From: Doryteuthis pealeii
Taxonomy: Eukaryota; Mollusca; Cephalopoda; Myopsida; Loliginidae
Assembly: GCA_023376005.1 (NCBI GenBank)
Contig: CM042152.1
Location: 82,538,856-82,602,855, forward strand
Length of the DNA: 64,000 nt
Reading direction: 5' to 3'
Shown in pieces: positions 1 to 13,321 of the stretch. Both the position numbers and the translations under genes were made by a program. Each line of letters starts with the position of its first letter. Position 1 is the stretch's first letter. The notes under the pieces are model-generated. The model was given only the letters and a program-made list of their open reading frames with translations. It was not told the origin of the DNA and ran no database searches.

Positions 1-1075
1 TTTAATTCTATCAAAGTTTTGAAATAAATTCATTCTTGATGGTTTGGTTTGTTTTATGGCATATCAACCTCAGTGGGTCATTTAATTCTGACAAAGTTTT
101 GAAATAAATTCATTGATGGTTTGGTTTGTTTTATGGCATATCAACCTCAGTGGTCATTTAATTCTGACAAAGTTTTGAAATAAATTCATTCTTGATGGTT
201 TGGTTTGTTTTATGGCATATCAACCTCAGTGGGTCATTTAATGCCGACAAAGATTTGAAATAAATTAATTCTTAATGGTTCGGTTTGTTTTATGGCATAT
301 CAACCTCAGTGGGTCATTTAATTCTATCAAAGTTTTGAAATAATTCATTCTTGATGGTTTGGTTTGTTTTTTATGGCATATCAACCTCAGTGGGTCATTT
401 AATTCTGACAAAGTTTTGAAATAAATTCATTCTTGATGGTTTGGTTTGTTTTATGGCATATCAACCTCAGTGGGTCATTTAATTCTATCAAAGTTTTGAA
501 ATAAATTCATTCTTGATGGTTTGGTTTGTTTTGGCATATCAACCTCAGTGGGTCATTTAATTCTGACAAAGTTTGAAATAAATTCATTCTTGATGGTTTG
601 GTTTGTTTATGGCATATCAACCTCAGTGGGTCATTTAATTCTATCAAAGTTTTGAAATAAATTCATTCTTGATGGTTTGGTTTGTTTTATGGCATATCAA
701 CCTCAGTGGGTCATTTAATTCTATCAAAGTTTTGAAATAAATTCATTCTTGATGGTTTGGTTTGTTTTATGGCATATCAACCTCAGTGGGTCATTTAATT
801 CTGACAAAGTTTTGAAATAAATTCATTCTTGATGGTTTGGTTTGTTTATGGCATATCAACCTCAGTGGGTCATTTAATGCCGACAAAGATTTGAAATAAA
901 TTAATTCTTAATGGTTCGGTTTGTTTTATGGCATATCAACCTCAGTGGGTCATTTAATTCTATCAAAGTTTTGAAATAAATTAATTCTTAATGGTTTGGT
1001 TTGTTTTATGGCATATCAACCTCAGTGGGTCATTTAATGCCGACAAAGTTTTGAAATAAATTCATTCTTAATGGA
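1..1075 (+). repeat. 80-bp satellite array, left end of giant palindrome
   Basis: About 13 head-to-tail copies of an 80-bp unit, with period 80 visible from the first base. Each unit contains GGCATATCAACCTCAGTGGG, then TCATTTAATTCTATCAAAG, then a GGTTTGGTTTGTTTT run. Copies differ by small indels and by two alternating variants (ATTCTATC / ATTCTGAC / ATGCCGAC). The unit equals the 3'-terminal domain of the SINE-A family elsewhere in the window. The array starts before the window. At about 1075 it runs into more SINE-A-like sequence (TTTCTATTTAACAGGCACTACC). Confidence 0.97.
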
Positions 1076-1289
1076 TACACATTTTTTTCTATTTAACAGG
1101 CACTACCACTCCAGGTCTGCTGAGTAGAGTTATTTAAGTCTAGATGTGTGTAAATTTCCAACAACAAAAAAGTTACATGGTGTAGCCAAAACATGTAAGA
1201 AAAAATAACAACACACCAACGATATCCGCACTGAACAGTTTGTTCAAACCCTAGACTAAAAATCCAAATATTTAAAAAAAAAAAAAAAA

Positions 1290-1742
1290 GGTAATTTATG
1301 AGGAAGTGCATCCCAGTCTCCAGCCTCAAAAATTGCTGCCTGGTGATTACTAAAATAACAACCCCAGCTATGGTGTTACTTGAAAGAAAACAACCAACTT
1401 AGGGCGTTAAATGTATTTTAGGGGGGGGGCTCTCTTTTTTTTTCGTAATTCTTATTTAGCGTAATTTGTCGTAATTCTTGTTTAGATATGAAGATGGATA
1501 TCTATCTATCTATCTATCTATCTACCTCAATTTGTTTATTTTTTTACTTTGTTTGATAAATTACGATAAATAAATAAGAATTACAACAAAAAAGAGAAGC
1601 CCCCCCCCCCGCCAAAATACATTTAACGTCCTAAGTTGGTTGTTTTCTTTCAAGTAACACCATAGCTGGGGTTGTTATTTTAGTAATCACCGGGCAGCAA
1701 TTTTTGAGGCAGGAGACCGGGACGCACTTCCTCATAAATTAC
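1290..1742. mobile_element. Palindromic MITE, 130-bp-plus terminal inverted repeats
   Basis: Starts GTAATTTATGAGGAAGTGC and ends with its reverse complement. The arms also share a CAACCAACTTAGGGCGTTAA block and run into G-tract/C-tract stems, and the loop carries a (TATC)n microsatellite. No protein is encoded. A mirrored copy lies at 8688-9132, and a third copy at 51203-51861 carries a SINE in its loop. Confidence 0.9.
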
Positions 1743-1996
1743 AAAAAAAAAAAAAAAAAAAAGGAATAACTTAAGTACTTTTAGTCTTCCATAAAAAATA
1801 AAAAAAACTATTGTTAGTAATAATTTGTTTAAATATATAGAAATCTCGGAAATATGTTTTGTGCATTTTTCAATTTATATTTTTGGATGGATTAAATACA
1901 GCTTTATCCCTGGTGAAAATAATGACTTAGAATTACATTCTTCCAGAGCTTTAAATTTCACAATTAGATTGGTTGGCTGATTTTTACGACACGTTA

Positions 1997-2330
1997 ACCC
2001 ATTGGGTCATTTTATGCTGAAGATGTTTTGCTTAATTCATTCTTGATGGGTACTCAATTTCTTTTAAACCCATTTTTTATTTATTTAAACCATAGATAGG
2101 GCCCTAACAGGTACTACCACTCCTGGTCAGAGTAGACATAGGAGTAATGGTGATGAAGGGGTACTCCACATTCTCTGGAGCCCCAGAATTTGAACCTCAC
2201 CATCAGATGGAGTTTAACGTCATACTCAGGACATTATGACCCCCAGTCAGTGCCTTCTAGCACATATATGATAAAAAGGGTTGGGGTTTGCTATAAGAAA
2301 TAAAAATAGGCCAATTGAATCAGAAAAAAT
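1997..2330 (+). mobile_element. SINE-A fragment in left palindrome arm
   Basis: Contains the family landmarks GGGTCATTTTATGCTGAAG, GGGCCCTAACAGGTACTACC and CACCATCAGATGGAGTTTAA, then CTAGCACATATATGATAAAA. The tRNA-like end is missing. It is diverged from the other copies in the window. Confidence 0.85.
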
Positions 2331-2364
2331 CAAGGGAGTACCAAAAAAAAATCGGATACTACAA

Positions 2365-3170
2365 GTTTTAAAAGCGGATTAAGAATAATTAAATCTATTA
2401 TTTTAGGTTAAACTTTGTCTAAATCGATAAGTAGTAGCATAATAACCATCATTAAAAAAAGAAAAATATAATTACATATGCAGTTTATTTTTAAAAGATT
2501 TAAAACTATTTGTTTTGGTCAATTTCAACGATATCCACCATTTTGGCTGTTTTTCAATGGTTTTAGGTGCTTGTTTACAATTTTAATGTAACATTTGGGA
2601 TGGAAAAATTTTTTACCAAAAATTAGGTAATTAACCGATTTTAATGAGATTTTCAGTATTGATTTAACAATTAATGGATTTTATAATGCATCTGTTATTT
2701 TATTTCAAAACTTTAATTTAGTATTTTTGCTATGAAAAATTAATATATAAAATTCATTTAAAATATGAAAATCCCGATGTTAAGTTTAAAATGTTATATT
2801 TTTAGATTCTAAAAATAAATATCTACTTAATGCAAACCTTATTTTAGTCAAACAAAATATACGTTTTGAAGAAAAACTTGAAAATGTACCCCCTCCCCTT
2901 TTTAAGCAGAAAAAAAACATCGATGTATAATTTTTTCTTTTATAAAATAATAGCCAATTAAATAATTATCGAAATGAGTGAAAAAGAAATCTCCCAAAAA
3001 TTAATTATTTATTACTTTTTTACATTTTATTTTTTGATTTTCGGTACTTATTTTCTCATAGAAGCGCAAACGGTAAAAATTTTTTTTGTTTCTATTCATA
3101 AGTTCGGTCTTTTATCTCATTATTTATACTGTAATTAGTAAGGGAGTGGCATTAATTTCGTCTGCTAGGA
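2365..3170 (+). repeat. 800-bp direct repeat, copy 1
   Basis: Begins GTTTTAAAAGCGGATTAAG and is followed at a distance of 806 bp by a second copy. Shared landmarks are TCGATAAGTAGTA, CGATGTATAATTTTTTC and TTTTCGGTACTTATTTTCTC. It is AT-rich with no ORF. Mirrored at 7274-8079. Confidence 0.85.
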
Positions 3171-3955
3171 GTTTTAAAAGCGAATTAGAAATAATTAAAT
3201 CTATTATTTAAGGTCAAGCTTTGTCTAAATCGATAAGTAGTAACATAATAACCATCATTAAAAAAAGAAAAATATCATTACATATGCAGTTTAGTTTTAA
3301 ATCTTTTAAAAATATTTGTTTTGGTCAATTTCGACGATATAAGCCAGTCAGCCTCCTTTTCGATGTTTTTAAGTGCTTGTTTACAATTTTACTGTAACAT
3401 TCGCGTTTGCAAAAGATTTTACCAAAAATCAGGTAATTATCCGATTTTAATGAAATTTTCAGTATTGATTTAACAATTAATGAATTTTATAATGCATCAG
3501 TTATTTTATTTCAAAACTTTAATTTAGTATTTTTGCTATGAAAAATTAATGTATAAAATTCATTTAAAATATGAAAATGCTGATGTTAAGTTTAAAATGT
3601 TATATTTTTAGATTCTAAAAATTAATATCTACTTAATGCAAACCTTATTTTGTTGACGAAAGTAATAAGTTTTGAAGAAAAAACTCGATTGAAAATGTAC
3701 CCCCTCAGAAAAAAACATCGATGTATAATTTTTTCTTTTATAAGATAATAGCCAATTAAATAATTATCGAAATGAGTAAAAAAGAAATCTCCAAAAAATT
3801 AATTATTTATTACTTTTTTACATTTTATTTTTCGATTTTCGGTACTTATTTTCTCATAGAAAAGCCACCGTAAAACATCTTTTTTTGTTTCTATTCATAA
3901 CTTCGGTCTTTTATTTCTTTATTTATACTGTAATTAGTATCAAGTAAGGACCAAC
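3171..3955 (+). repeat. 800-bp direct repeat, copy 2
   Basis: Adjacent tandem copy of 2365-3170, diverged by scattered substitutions and a deletion near the polypyrimidine stretch. Mirrored at about 6500-7273. A diverged relative of its distal half occurs at 35435-35760. Confidence 0.85.
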
Positions 3956-5110
3956 TCGAAACATTTTACGCCCCCCAACATAAGGGGGGTCAAAATTAAG
4001 TGACCTGAAAAAAATGAGAAAGTTTTGAAATAAATAAATAATGCATTATAAAGATCATTCATTGATACATAACCTAGGTACCACAATTTGACCCTGTGCA
4101 TTACCCCCTACATTTTAACACAATGAAACTTGCAGAAAAATTATATTTTCTTGAAAATTTTTTCCATTCGAAAGAAAAAACATTTAAATAAACTCCTGAT
4201 GATTTTTTAAATTTTTTATCAGCATACGAAAATAATGAAAATTATGATTGAAAAACAATGTTTTCATTTTGCACTGTTAAATCAACTGAAATTTAACGTA
4301 GCTAAAAACAAGTTTACGATAAGAGGATTTTTTAAAAAATTCTATGAAAAATCAATTAATGGTCCGATTTCACGAAAATTTACATAAATGTTTACCATTG
4401 GATGTAAATACATCTGAACTAGTTTTTTTTCTAAAATATATTAGAGAATAATTTTTTTACGATGTCTATCACGCCCCTATTTTATTTTATGAGATAAAAA
4501 AAATGATGTGGAAAAAAAAATTGGTACTGTTTTTCTATAAAAGATATGAGGCTGAATAACTATAATCAATGAAATTGTATAAACGTACCGAATTATATTT
4601 TTTAGGAAAAATACTGAATCGGATAAAAGTGCAAAGAAATGTCATCCTATTATATTTTGAAACTTTTTTTTTTCTTTCATGTAATTGGTATGTCTATATT
4701 CTATTAAATTGTCAAAAAAAATTTTTTTTTAAAGAAATAATTTTTACGAGATTTTCAATCTTTTGTGTGATTAAATATTTTTTTTTTCTGCGTGAAATAA
4801 ATTAAATATATTTTTTTTCCTGTGGAAAAAAATCAAAATTCACTGATATTTAAAAACTGCATTTTAGAATTCAGGTAACTAAAAGTTTCGGTCCGAGCGT
4901 CCGTGCTCGATTATATTTTAAAGAATTTGTAATTTTTATTTGTTGATAGTAATTTTTGGGTCTTAAGAATATATGGAAGGGCATAACCGTCATATTTGTT
5001 TCAAAGAGCGAGACCTTCTGAATAACAACGAAGTTTGTTCTTCTTTGTCAAAAAAGTTAAATAAGATTAATTTTTTCGCTATAGCATACAAAGTAAGGTG
5101 GTTTAAACAG

Positions 5111-5340
5111 GAAAATTAAATTTAAATTCAAGTTTTTTTTCTCTAGAAAATATATTCAATTTTCATTTCATTTTCGATTTAAAAAGTATAACCAAAACCG
5201 AATGACATTTTTAACGTCAATTTCACGGTGATATTTTATATTAAATTTTTTTCAAAGTTTATTGCATTGTTAATTAGTAAAACATTGTTTTTCGTTCATA
5301 ATTTCATTTTTTCTCTAAGAGAAAACTGAATAAAATAATC
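5111..5340. other. Loop/spacer of the giant palindrome
   Basis: About 230 bp of AT-rich sequence where the two arms stop matching. It holds no ORF and no recognisable motif. It is the only part of 1-11188 present once. Confidence 0.75.
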
Positions 5341-8119
5341 CTGTAAACTTACTTTGTTATTCTAATAGAGAAAAAATTATCTTATTTAACTTTTTTGAAG
5401 CAAAGAGAACAAACTCGGTTGTTATTCAGAAGCGTCTCGTCTCTTTTAACAAATATGACGGTTATGCCCTTCCCATATATTCTAAGAACCAAAAATTACT
5501 TTAACAATAAAAATTACATAATTCTTTTTTAAAATATTAATCGAGCACGGATCGACCAATTTTAGTTCATGAAATTCTAAAATCCATGTTTTTAAATATC
5601 ATGAAATTTGATTTTTTTCCACAGGAAAAAAAATATATTTTAATTTATTTCACGCAGAAAATAAAAATATTTAATCAACAAAAGATTGAAAATCTCGTAA
5701 AATTAATTTCTTAAAAAAAATTTTTTTTTTGACAATTTAATAGAATATAGTACATACCAATTACATAAGAAAAAAAAGTTTTCAAATATTAATATTATGA
5801 CATTTCTTTTGCACTTTTTATTTCCGATTTCATTATTTTTTCCTAAAAAAAATATATTCGGTACGTTTATACAATTTCATTGATATAGTTATTCAGCCTC
5901 ATATCTTTATAGAAAAAAAGTACCAAATTTTTTTTCCACATCATTTTTTTATCTCATAAAATAAAATAGGGGGGTGATAGACATCGTAAAAAAATATTTC
6001 CTCTAATATATTTTAGAAAAAAACTATTTCAGATGTATTTACATCCAATGGTAAACATTTAATGGAATTTTCGTGAAAATCGGACCATTAATTGATTTTT
6101 CATAGAATTTTTTAAAAATCTCTTATCGTAACTTGTTTTTAGCTACGTTAAATTTCAGTTGATTTAACAGTGCAAAATGAAAACATTGTTTTTCAATCAT
6201 AATTTTCATTATTTTCGTTGGCTGATAAAAATTTTAAAAAATCATCAGGAGTTTATTTAATGTTTTTTTCTTTCGAATGGAAAAATTTTCAAGAAAATAT
6301 TAATTTTTCTGCAAGTTTCATTGTGTTAAATGTAGGGGGGTAAATTTGCACAGGGTCAAATTGGTGGTACCTAGTGTTTATGTATCAATGAATGATCTTT
6401 ATAATGCATTATTATTTTATTTCAAAACTTTCTCATTTTTTCAGGTCACTTAATTTTGACCCCCCTTATGTTGGGGGGCGTAAAATTGTTTCGAGTTGGT
6501 CCTTACTTGATACTAATTACAGTATAAATAAGAAATAAAAGACCGAAGTTATGAATAGAACAAAAAAAGATGTTTTACGGTGGCTTTTTCTATGAGAAAA
6601 TAAGTACCGAAAATCGAAAAATAAAATGTAAAAAGTAATAAATAATTAATTTTTTGGAGATTTCTTTTTTACTCATTTCGATAATTATTTAATTGGCTAT
6701 TATCTTATAAAAGAAAAATTATACATCGATGTTTTTTTCTGAGGGGGTACATTTTCAATCAAGTTTTTTCTTCAAAACTTATTACTTTCGTCAACAAAAT
6801 AAGGTTTGCATTAAGTAGATATTAATTTTTAGAATCTAAAAATATAACATTTTAAACTTAACATCAGCATTTTCATATTTTAAATGAATTTTATACATTA
6901 ATTTTTCATAGCAAAAATACTAAATTAAAGTTTTGAATAAAATAACTGATGCATTATAAATTCATTAATTGTTAAATCAATACTGAAAATTTCATTAAAT
7001 CGGATAATTACCTGATTTTTGGTAAAATCTTTTGCAAACGCGAATGTTACAGTAAAATTGTAAACAAGCACTTAAAAACATCGAAAACGAGGCTGACTGG
7101 CTTATATCGTCGAAATTGACCAAAACAAATATTTTTAAAAGATTTAAAACTAAACTGCATATGTAATGATATTTTTCTTTTTTTAATGATGGTTATTATG
7201 TTACTACTTATCGATTTAGACAAAGCTTGACCTTAAATAATAGATTTAATTATTTCTAATTCGCTTTTAAAACTCCTAGCAGACGAAATTAATGCCACTC
7301 CCTATACTAATTACAGTATAAATAATGAGATAAAAGACCGAACTTATGAATAGAAACAAAAAAAATTTTTACCGTTGCGCTTCTATGAGAAAATAAGTAC
7401 CGAAAATCAAAAAATAAAATGTAAAAAAGTAATAAATAATTAATTTTTGGGAGATTTCTTTTTCACTCATTTCGATAATTATTTAATTGGCTATTATTTT
7501 ATAAAAGAAAAAATTATACATCGATGTTTTTTTTCTGCTTAAAAAGGGGAGGGGGTACATTTTCAAGTTTTTCTTCAAAACGTATATTTTTGTTTGACTA
7601 AAATAAGGTTTGCATTAAGTAGATATTTATTTTTAGAATCTAAAAATATAACATTTTAAACTTAACATCGGGATTTTCATATTTTAAATGAATTTTATAT
7701 ATTAATTTTTCATAGCAAAAATACTAAATTAAAGTTTTGAAATAAAATAACAGATGCATTATAAAATCCATTAATTGTTAAATCAATACTGAAATCTCAT
7801 TAAAATCGGTTAATTACCTAATTTTTGGTAAAAAATTTTTTCCATCCCAAATGTTACATTAAATTGTAAACAAGCACCTAAAACCATTGAAAAACAGCCA
7901 AAATGGTGGATATCGTTGAAATTGACCAAAACAAATAGTTTTAAATCTTTTAAAAATAAACTGCATATGTAATTAATTTTTCTTTTTTTAATGATGGTTA
8001 TTATGCTACTACTTATCGATTTAGACAAAGTTTAACCTAAAATAATAGATTTAATTATTCTTAATCCGCTTTTAAAACTTGTAGTATCCGATTTTTTTGG
8101 TACTCCCTTGATTTTTTCT

Positions 8120-8440
8120 GATTCAATTGGCCTATTTTTATTTCTTATAGCAACCAACCCTTTTTATCATATATGTGCTAGAAGGCACTGACTGGGGGTC
8201 ATAATGTCCTGAGTATGACGTTAAACTCCATCTGATGGTGAGGTTCAAATTCTGGGGCTCCAGAGAATGTGGAGTACCCTTTATCACCATTACTCCTATG
8301 TCTACTCTGACCAGGAGTGGTAGTACCTGTTAGGGCCCTATCTATGGTTTAAATAAATAAAAAATGGGTTTAAAAGAAATTGAGTACCCTCAAGAATGAA
8401 TTAAGCAAAACATCTTCAGCATAAAATGACCCAATGGGTA
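8120..8440 (-). mobile_element. SINE-A fragment in right palindrome arm
   Basis: Mirror of the fragment at 1997-2330, with the same truncation point, so it was present before the palindrome formed. Confidence 0.85.
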
Positions 8441-8687
8441 ACGTGTCGTAAAAATCAGCCAACCAATCTAATTGTGAAATTTAAAGCTCTGGAAGAAGTA
8501 ATTCTAAGTCATTATTTTCACCAGGGATAAAGCTGTATTTAATCCATCCAAAATATAAATTGAAAAATGCACAAAACATATTTCCGAGATCTATATATTT
8601 AAACAATTATTACTAACAATAGTTTTTTTTATTTTTTATGGAAGACTAAAAGTACTTAAGTTATTCCTTTTTTTTTTTTTTTTTTTT

Positions 8688-9132
8688 GTAATTTATGAGG
8701 AAGTGCGTCCCGGTCTCCTGCCTCAAAAATTGCTGCCCGGTGATTACTAAAATAACAACCCCAGCTATGGTGTTACTACTTGAAAGAACAACCAACTTAG
8801 GACGTTAAATGTATTTTGGCGGGGGGGGGGGGCTTCTCTTTTTGTTGTAATTCTTATTTATTTATCGTAATTTATCAAACAGTAAAAAAATAAACAAATT
8901 GAGGTAGATAGATAGATAGATAGATAGATATCCATCTTCATATCTAAACAAGAATTACGACAAATTACGCTAAAAAAGAATTACGAAAAAAAAGAGAGCC
9001 CCCCTAAAATACATTTAACGCCTAAGTTGGTTGTTTTCTTTCAAGTATAACACCATAGCTGGGGTTGTTATTTTTAGTAATCCAGCAGCAATTTTTGAGG
9101 CTGGAGACTGGGATGCACTCCTCATAAATTAC
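8688..9132. mobile_element. Palindromic MITE, mirrored copy
   Basis: Same element as 1290-1742, carried in the right arm of the giant palindrome, with matching GTAATTTATGAGGAAGTGC ends and a (GATA)n loop. It differs from its partner by short indels. Confidence 0.9.
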
Positions 9133-9345
9133 CTTTTTTTTTTTTTTTAAATATTTGGATTTTTAGTCTAGGGTTTGAACAAACTGTTCAGTGCGGATAT
9201 CGTTGGTGTGTTGTTATTTTTTCTTACATGTTTTGGCTACACCATGTAACTTTTTTGTTGTTGGAAATTTACACACTCTAGACTTAAATAACTCTACTCA
9301 GCAGACCTGGAGTGGTAGTGCCTGTTAAATAGAAAATGTGTATCC

Positions 9346-11188
9346 ATTAAGAATGAATTATTTCAAAACTTTGTCGGCATTAATGACCCACTGAGGTTGA
9401 TATGCCATAAAACAAACCAAACCATTAAGAATTAATTTATTTCAAAACTTTGATAGAATTAAATGACCCACTGAGGTTGATATGCCATAAAACAAACCGA
9501 ACCATTAAGAATTAATTTATTTCAAATCTTTGTCGGCATTAAATGACCCACTGAGGTTGATATGCCATAAAACAAACCAAACCATCAAGAATGAATTATT
9601 TCAAAACTTGTCAGAATTAAATGACCCACTGAGGTTGATATGCCATAAAACAAACCAAACCATCAAGAATGAATTTATTTCAAAACTTTGATAGAATTAA
9701 ATGACCCACTGAGGTTGATATGCCATAAAACAAACCAAACCATCAAGAATGAATTTATTTCAAAACTTTGATAGAATTAAATGACCCACTGAGGTTGATA
9801 TGCCATAAAACAACCAAACCATCAAGAATGAATTTATTTCAAAACTTTGTCAGAATTAAATGACCCACTGAGGTTGATAATGCCATAACAAACCAAACCA
9901 TCAAGAATGAATTTATTCAAAACTTTGATAGAATTAAATGACCCACTGAGGTTGATATGCCATAAAACAAACAAATCAAATGAATTTATTTCAAACAAAT
10001 GGAGGTTGATTGCATAAAATGAATTTATTTCAAAACTTTGAAGAATTAAATGACCCACTGAGGTTGATATGCCATAAAAAAACCAACCATTAAGAATTAA
10101 TTTATTTCAAAACTTTGTCGATTAAATGACCCACTGAGGTTGATATGCCATAAAACAAACCAAACCATCAAGAATGAATTTATTTCAAAACTTTGTCAGA
10201 ATTAAATGACCACTGAGGTTGATATGCCATAAAACAAACCAAACCATCAAGAATGAAATTTAATTTCAAAACTTTGTCAGAATTAAATGACCCACTGAGG
10301 TTGATATGCCATAAAACAAACCAAACCATCAAGAATGAATTTATTTCAAAACTTTGTCAGAATTAAATGACCCACTGAGGTTGATATGCCATAAAACAAA
10401 CCAAACCATCAAGAATGAATTTATTTCAAAACTTTGATAGAATTAAATGACCCACTGAGGTTGATATGCCATAAAACAAACCAAACCATCAAGAATGAAT
10501 TTATTTCAAAACTTTGATAGAATTAAATGACCCACTGAGGTTGATATGCCATAAAACAAACCAACCATCAAGAATGAATTTATTTCAAAACTTTGTTAGA
10601 ATTAAATGACCCACTGAGGTTGATATGCCATAAAACAAACCAAACCATCAAGAATGAATTTATTTCAAAACTTTGTTAGAATTAAATGACCCACTGAGGT
10701 TGTATGCCATAAAACAAACCAAACCATCAAGAATTAATTTATTTCAATCTTTGTTAGAATTAAATGACCCACTGAGGTTGATATGCCATAAAACAAACCA
10801 AACCATTAAGAATTAATTTATTTCAAATCTTTGTCGGCATTAAATGACCCACTGAGGTTGATATGCCATAAAACAAACCAAACCAAGAATAAATTTATTT
10901 CAAAACTTTGTCAGAATTAATGACCCTGAGGTTGATATGCCATAAAACAAACCAAACCATCAAGAATGAATTTATTTCAAAACTTTGTCAGAATTAAATG
11001 ACCCACTGAGGTTGATATGCCATAAAACAACCAAACCATCAAGAATGAATTTATTTCAAAACTTTGTTAGAATTAAATGACCCACTGAGGTTGATATGCA
11101 TAAAACAAACCAAACCATCAAGAATTAATTTTTTCAAATCTTTGTTGACATTAAATGACCCACTGAGGTTGATATGCCATAAAAAAAC
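9346..11188 (-). repeat. 80-bp satellite array between palindrome and TLR-bearing arm
   Basis: About 23 copies of the 80-bp unit on the - strand, several with one-base deletions and one rearranged stretch near 9970-10030. It forms the outer end of the giant palindrome. It is also the outer end of the left arm of the larger inverted duplication, because the array at 62505-64000 sits at the matching place on the other side. Confidence 0.97.
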
Positions 11189-11760
11189 AAAACAAACTCT
11201 GTAGTAGTAGTCATAGTATCTTTAGTAAGTGTCTTCTCACATTAAGTGTGAATAGCAATTCCCCCTGGCCTCTAAAATGCCAGGTTATTAAATAGTCATC
11301 GAGTAGGTAAGTATAAAGTTAAGTGCAGAGACCCCACGGGTCAGTGTACACGCCGCCCCTGGTTAAAATCACGAGCGTCGATCCCAGGAGGCCATCCCCC
11401 AAGCAACACCTGCGCCTCGATTTAAGGGCAGGGCTGGGTTTATTGCCCAGTGCCTGAGGCGCCCCCCTTGAGGGGGGAATGCCGAGGGATAGACGCAATT
11501 TTAAACCCGCCACCAATGAGTCTCGGCTTGTAGGTGGTCCTACGTTAATAGGGCCTTGTGCCTAACCTAGTACAAATGGGGTACGAGGATAATAAACCCT
11601 GCAGACACCCATAATACTTAGTGGAACAGTCCACTTCTACTCTACACAAACAAACCTTCTTATTGGTCTTCTGCAATAAGAAGGTTTGTTTGCGTAGTGT
11701 AGAAGTTGCCTGGGGGGACGGCCCCCTGGGATCAACAATGTTAACTTATGCGGTCCAAAT
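11189..11760. other. GC-rich intergenic block with hairpin
   Basis: No convincing gene. The block 11330-11510 is clearly more GC-rich than its surroundings and has a C/G-run hairpin (CCCCCCTTGAGGGGGG). A second hairpin at 11634-11710 pairs CAAACAAACCTTCTTATTG with its complement around a short loop. The whole block recurs inverted at 61965-62500. A 65-codon open frame on the - strand is not supported by the other copy. Confidence 0.6.
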
Positions 11761-13078
11761 GTCTTGAGTTTTATTTCTTTTATGTTTTTAAAGATATTAA
11801 TTTTCAAATAGGAGAATGAAATTGATTCCTGTACACATCTTTGAATTGTGTAGAGTAGAATCCTTCTACTCTATAAATAAATAAATAAACTTCTCACTGG
11901 TCTTTCTGCCTTGCTTAGGGTAAAATGATGAAATACAAAGACACCTATTAAAAATAAAATAGCAAATGATTTATATTACATCCAACATGAAATATTATAC
12001 ATCACCATGGTTGCCAAACACAAATACGCTCTTTCATACGCACACACGCACGTGGATATGGTCATAACGTCACAGTCACGATTTTCATGCACACACGTAT
12101 GACAACATATGCACACATACAAACAAAAAAGCACATTCACATAAACATGCAACACGAGAATACAGTTATAAAAAAATACCATCTGTAACATTTTCAAAAA
12201 AAAATTTCATTTAACTAAAAATGCCAACAAGACAACAACTACTTCAGTTCCAGTGTTCTTCTGAAAAAGAGATTTTATCTCGAAATATCAATAATAAATT
12301 ACAGGTTAACAAACAACACCATTGTTACCTTATTTATTTTTCTTTACACCTGCATTGTGATAACCTTCAAAATCAACCTCCAAACCAATATATACACACA
12401 ATGCTTCAAGCAAATTATAAAACTCTCTAAAAATGCAAAATGCAACTGAGGTCAAGACAATCTGAAAGTATAAATAAACCAAGGGATATTGTCACATTTG
12501 CCAAATAACATTAGAACAATAGAACAAATCAAGTACATGAAAAGTTTTGTGCTTATACATTAAGCGACTATCACCAAAAATCACTCAACTAATATGTTTC
12601 CATTAAGGATGAATCTATACAGAATCAGGGCACTTTATTTGAATCTTGCCAATGCAGAACACTGAATCAATAAATGTAGATCATATCTCATTATATAACT
12701 GAGATGTTTGTTTTTATTCATTTATTTATTTTTTTTTAAAGATCACTAATTGAAGAATAATCAAGCTAAGTTCCAATTACCGTCGAATTGGTAGACACAG
12801 CAACAAGCGGTTGTAACTTAATACAATCCCGTCCTGTGTGCAATTCTACTGCAGAATGACAGGGTATTTATAAAAACTCCACAATATCATAGAAACCAAG
12901 CAGCCAATCAGAACTCAGGGAATGGAATCACCCAAATGCATGAATGGGCTATTCTTGATTTCTGTAAATACCAACTGTCTTGGACACTGCTTGAGTTGGG
13001 TTTAGCTAGTTGCTGTTATTCAAACCAACAGTAGACTGATTTTCAATACAAATTAGGACTGAGCCTATTCTAGTAGTG
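11761..13078. other. AT-rich intergenic sequence, no gene seen
   Basis: I see no coding sequence or recognisable repeat. The stretch has a diverged inverted partner at about 60650-61960. Confidence 0.5.
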
Positions 13079-13321
13079 ACCAACCCTAAGCGGAGTTTAA
13101 CAAGTTTGGAATTCAGAGTTTTCCTTCTCCTAGACTGGTTGCCTCACCAAGGTTAAAGAACCCAGTCTGCCCTGCTATTTACCCATAGCTGAAGGAAAGT
13201 AGTTGAATTCATATCTTTCCCATGGGTATTAGCACTATGGGAACTGTAGTTTTTGTCAGGATATGAACTCGAGTCGACGAGTCCACTTCTACAACTCTAA
13301 CCATTAGACAACGTGCCTCCA
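13079..13321 (-). mobile_element. SINE-2 (tRNA-derived)
   Basis: On the - strand it opens GGAGGCACGTTGTCTAATGG, with an A-box-like TAATGGTTAGAG and a B-box-like CGAGTTCATATCC. The body includes CAGCTATGGGTAAATAG and AACCAGTCTAGGAGAAGG. Other copies are at 27895, 30391, 45559, 52235 and 60200. The tRNA-like head is old and mutated. Confidence 0.85.

Larger units (their letters stand above)
1..5110 (+). repeat. Left arm of giant palindrome (foldback element)
   Basis: This arm is the reverse complement of 5341 to about 10450, with high identity and mostly homopolymer-length differences. Order outward to inward: 80-bp array, a short unique block, a 450-bp palindromic MITE (1290-1742), a SINE-A fragment (1997-2330), two direct copies of an 800-bp AT-rich block (2365-3170 and 3171-3955), then AT-rich sequence to 5110. 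No ORF longer than about 80 codons is present and nothing resembles a transposase. The structure, inverted arms capped by tandem subrepeats around a short loop, resembles Drosophila FB/Galileo foldback transposons. That resemblance is structural only. Confidence 0.9.
5341..11188 (-). repeat. Right arm of giant palindrome (foldback element)
   Basis: Mirror image of 1-5110. For example, the block with TTGGGGGGCG at 6470-6480 mirrors CGCCCCCCAA at 3970-3980. The arm ends in its own 80-bp array. The loop 5111-5340 shows no clear self-complementarity, so the arms are not a perfect snap-back at the centre. The right arm is longer than the visible left arm because the left one is cut by the window edge. 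Confidence 0.9.

Noticed and set aside
5111..5340. Sequencing-adapter snap-back as the cause of the giant palindrome
   Set aside because: Not excluded, but a 230-bp unrelated loop and diverging arm ends do not fit a simple missed-adapter read; kept as a check in the findings.
11319..11516. 65-codon - strand ORF in the GC-rich block
   Set aside because: The inverted partner at 62170-62380 differs by indels that break the frame; no codon-level conservation.
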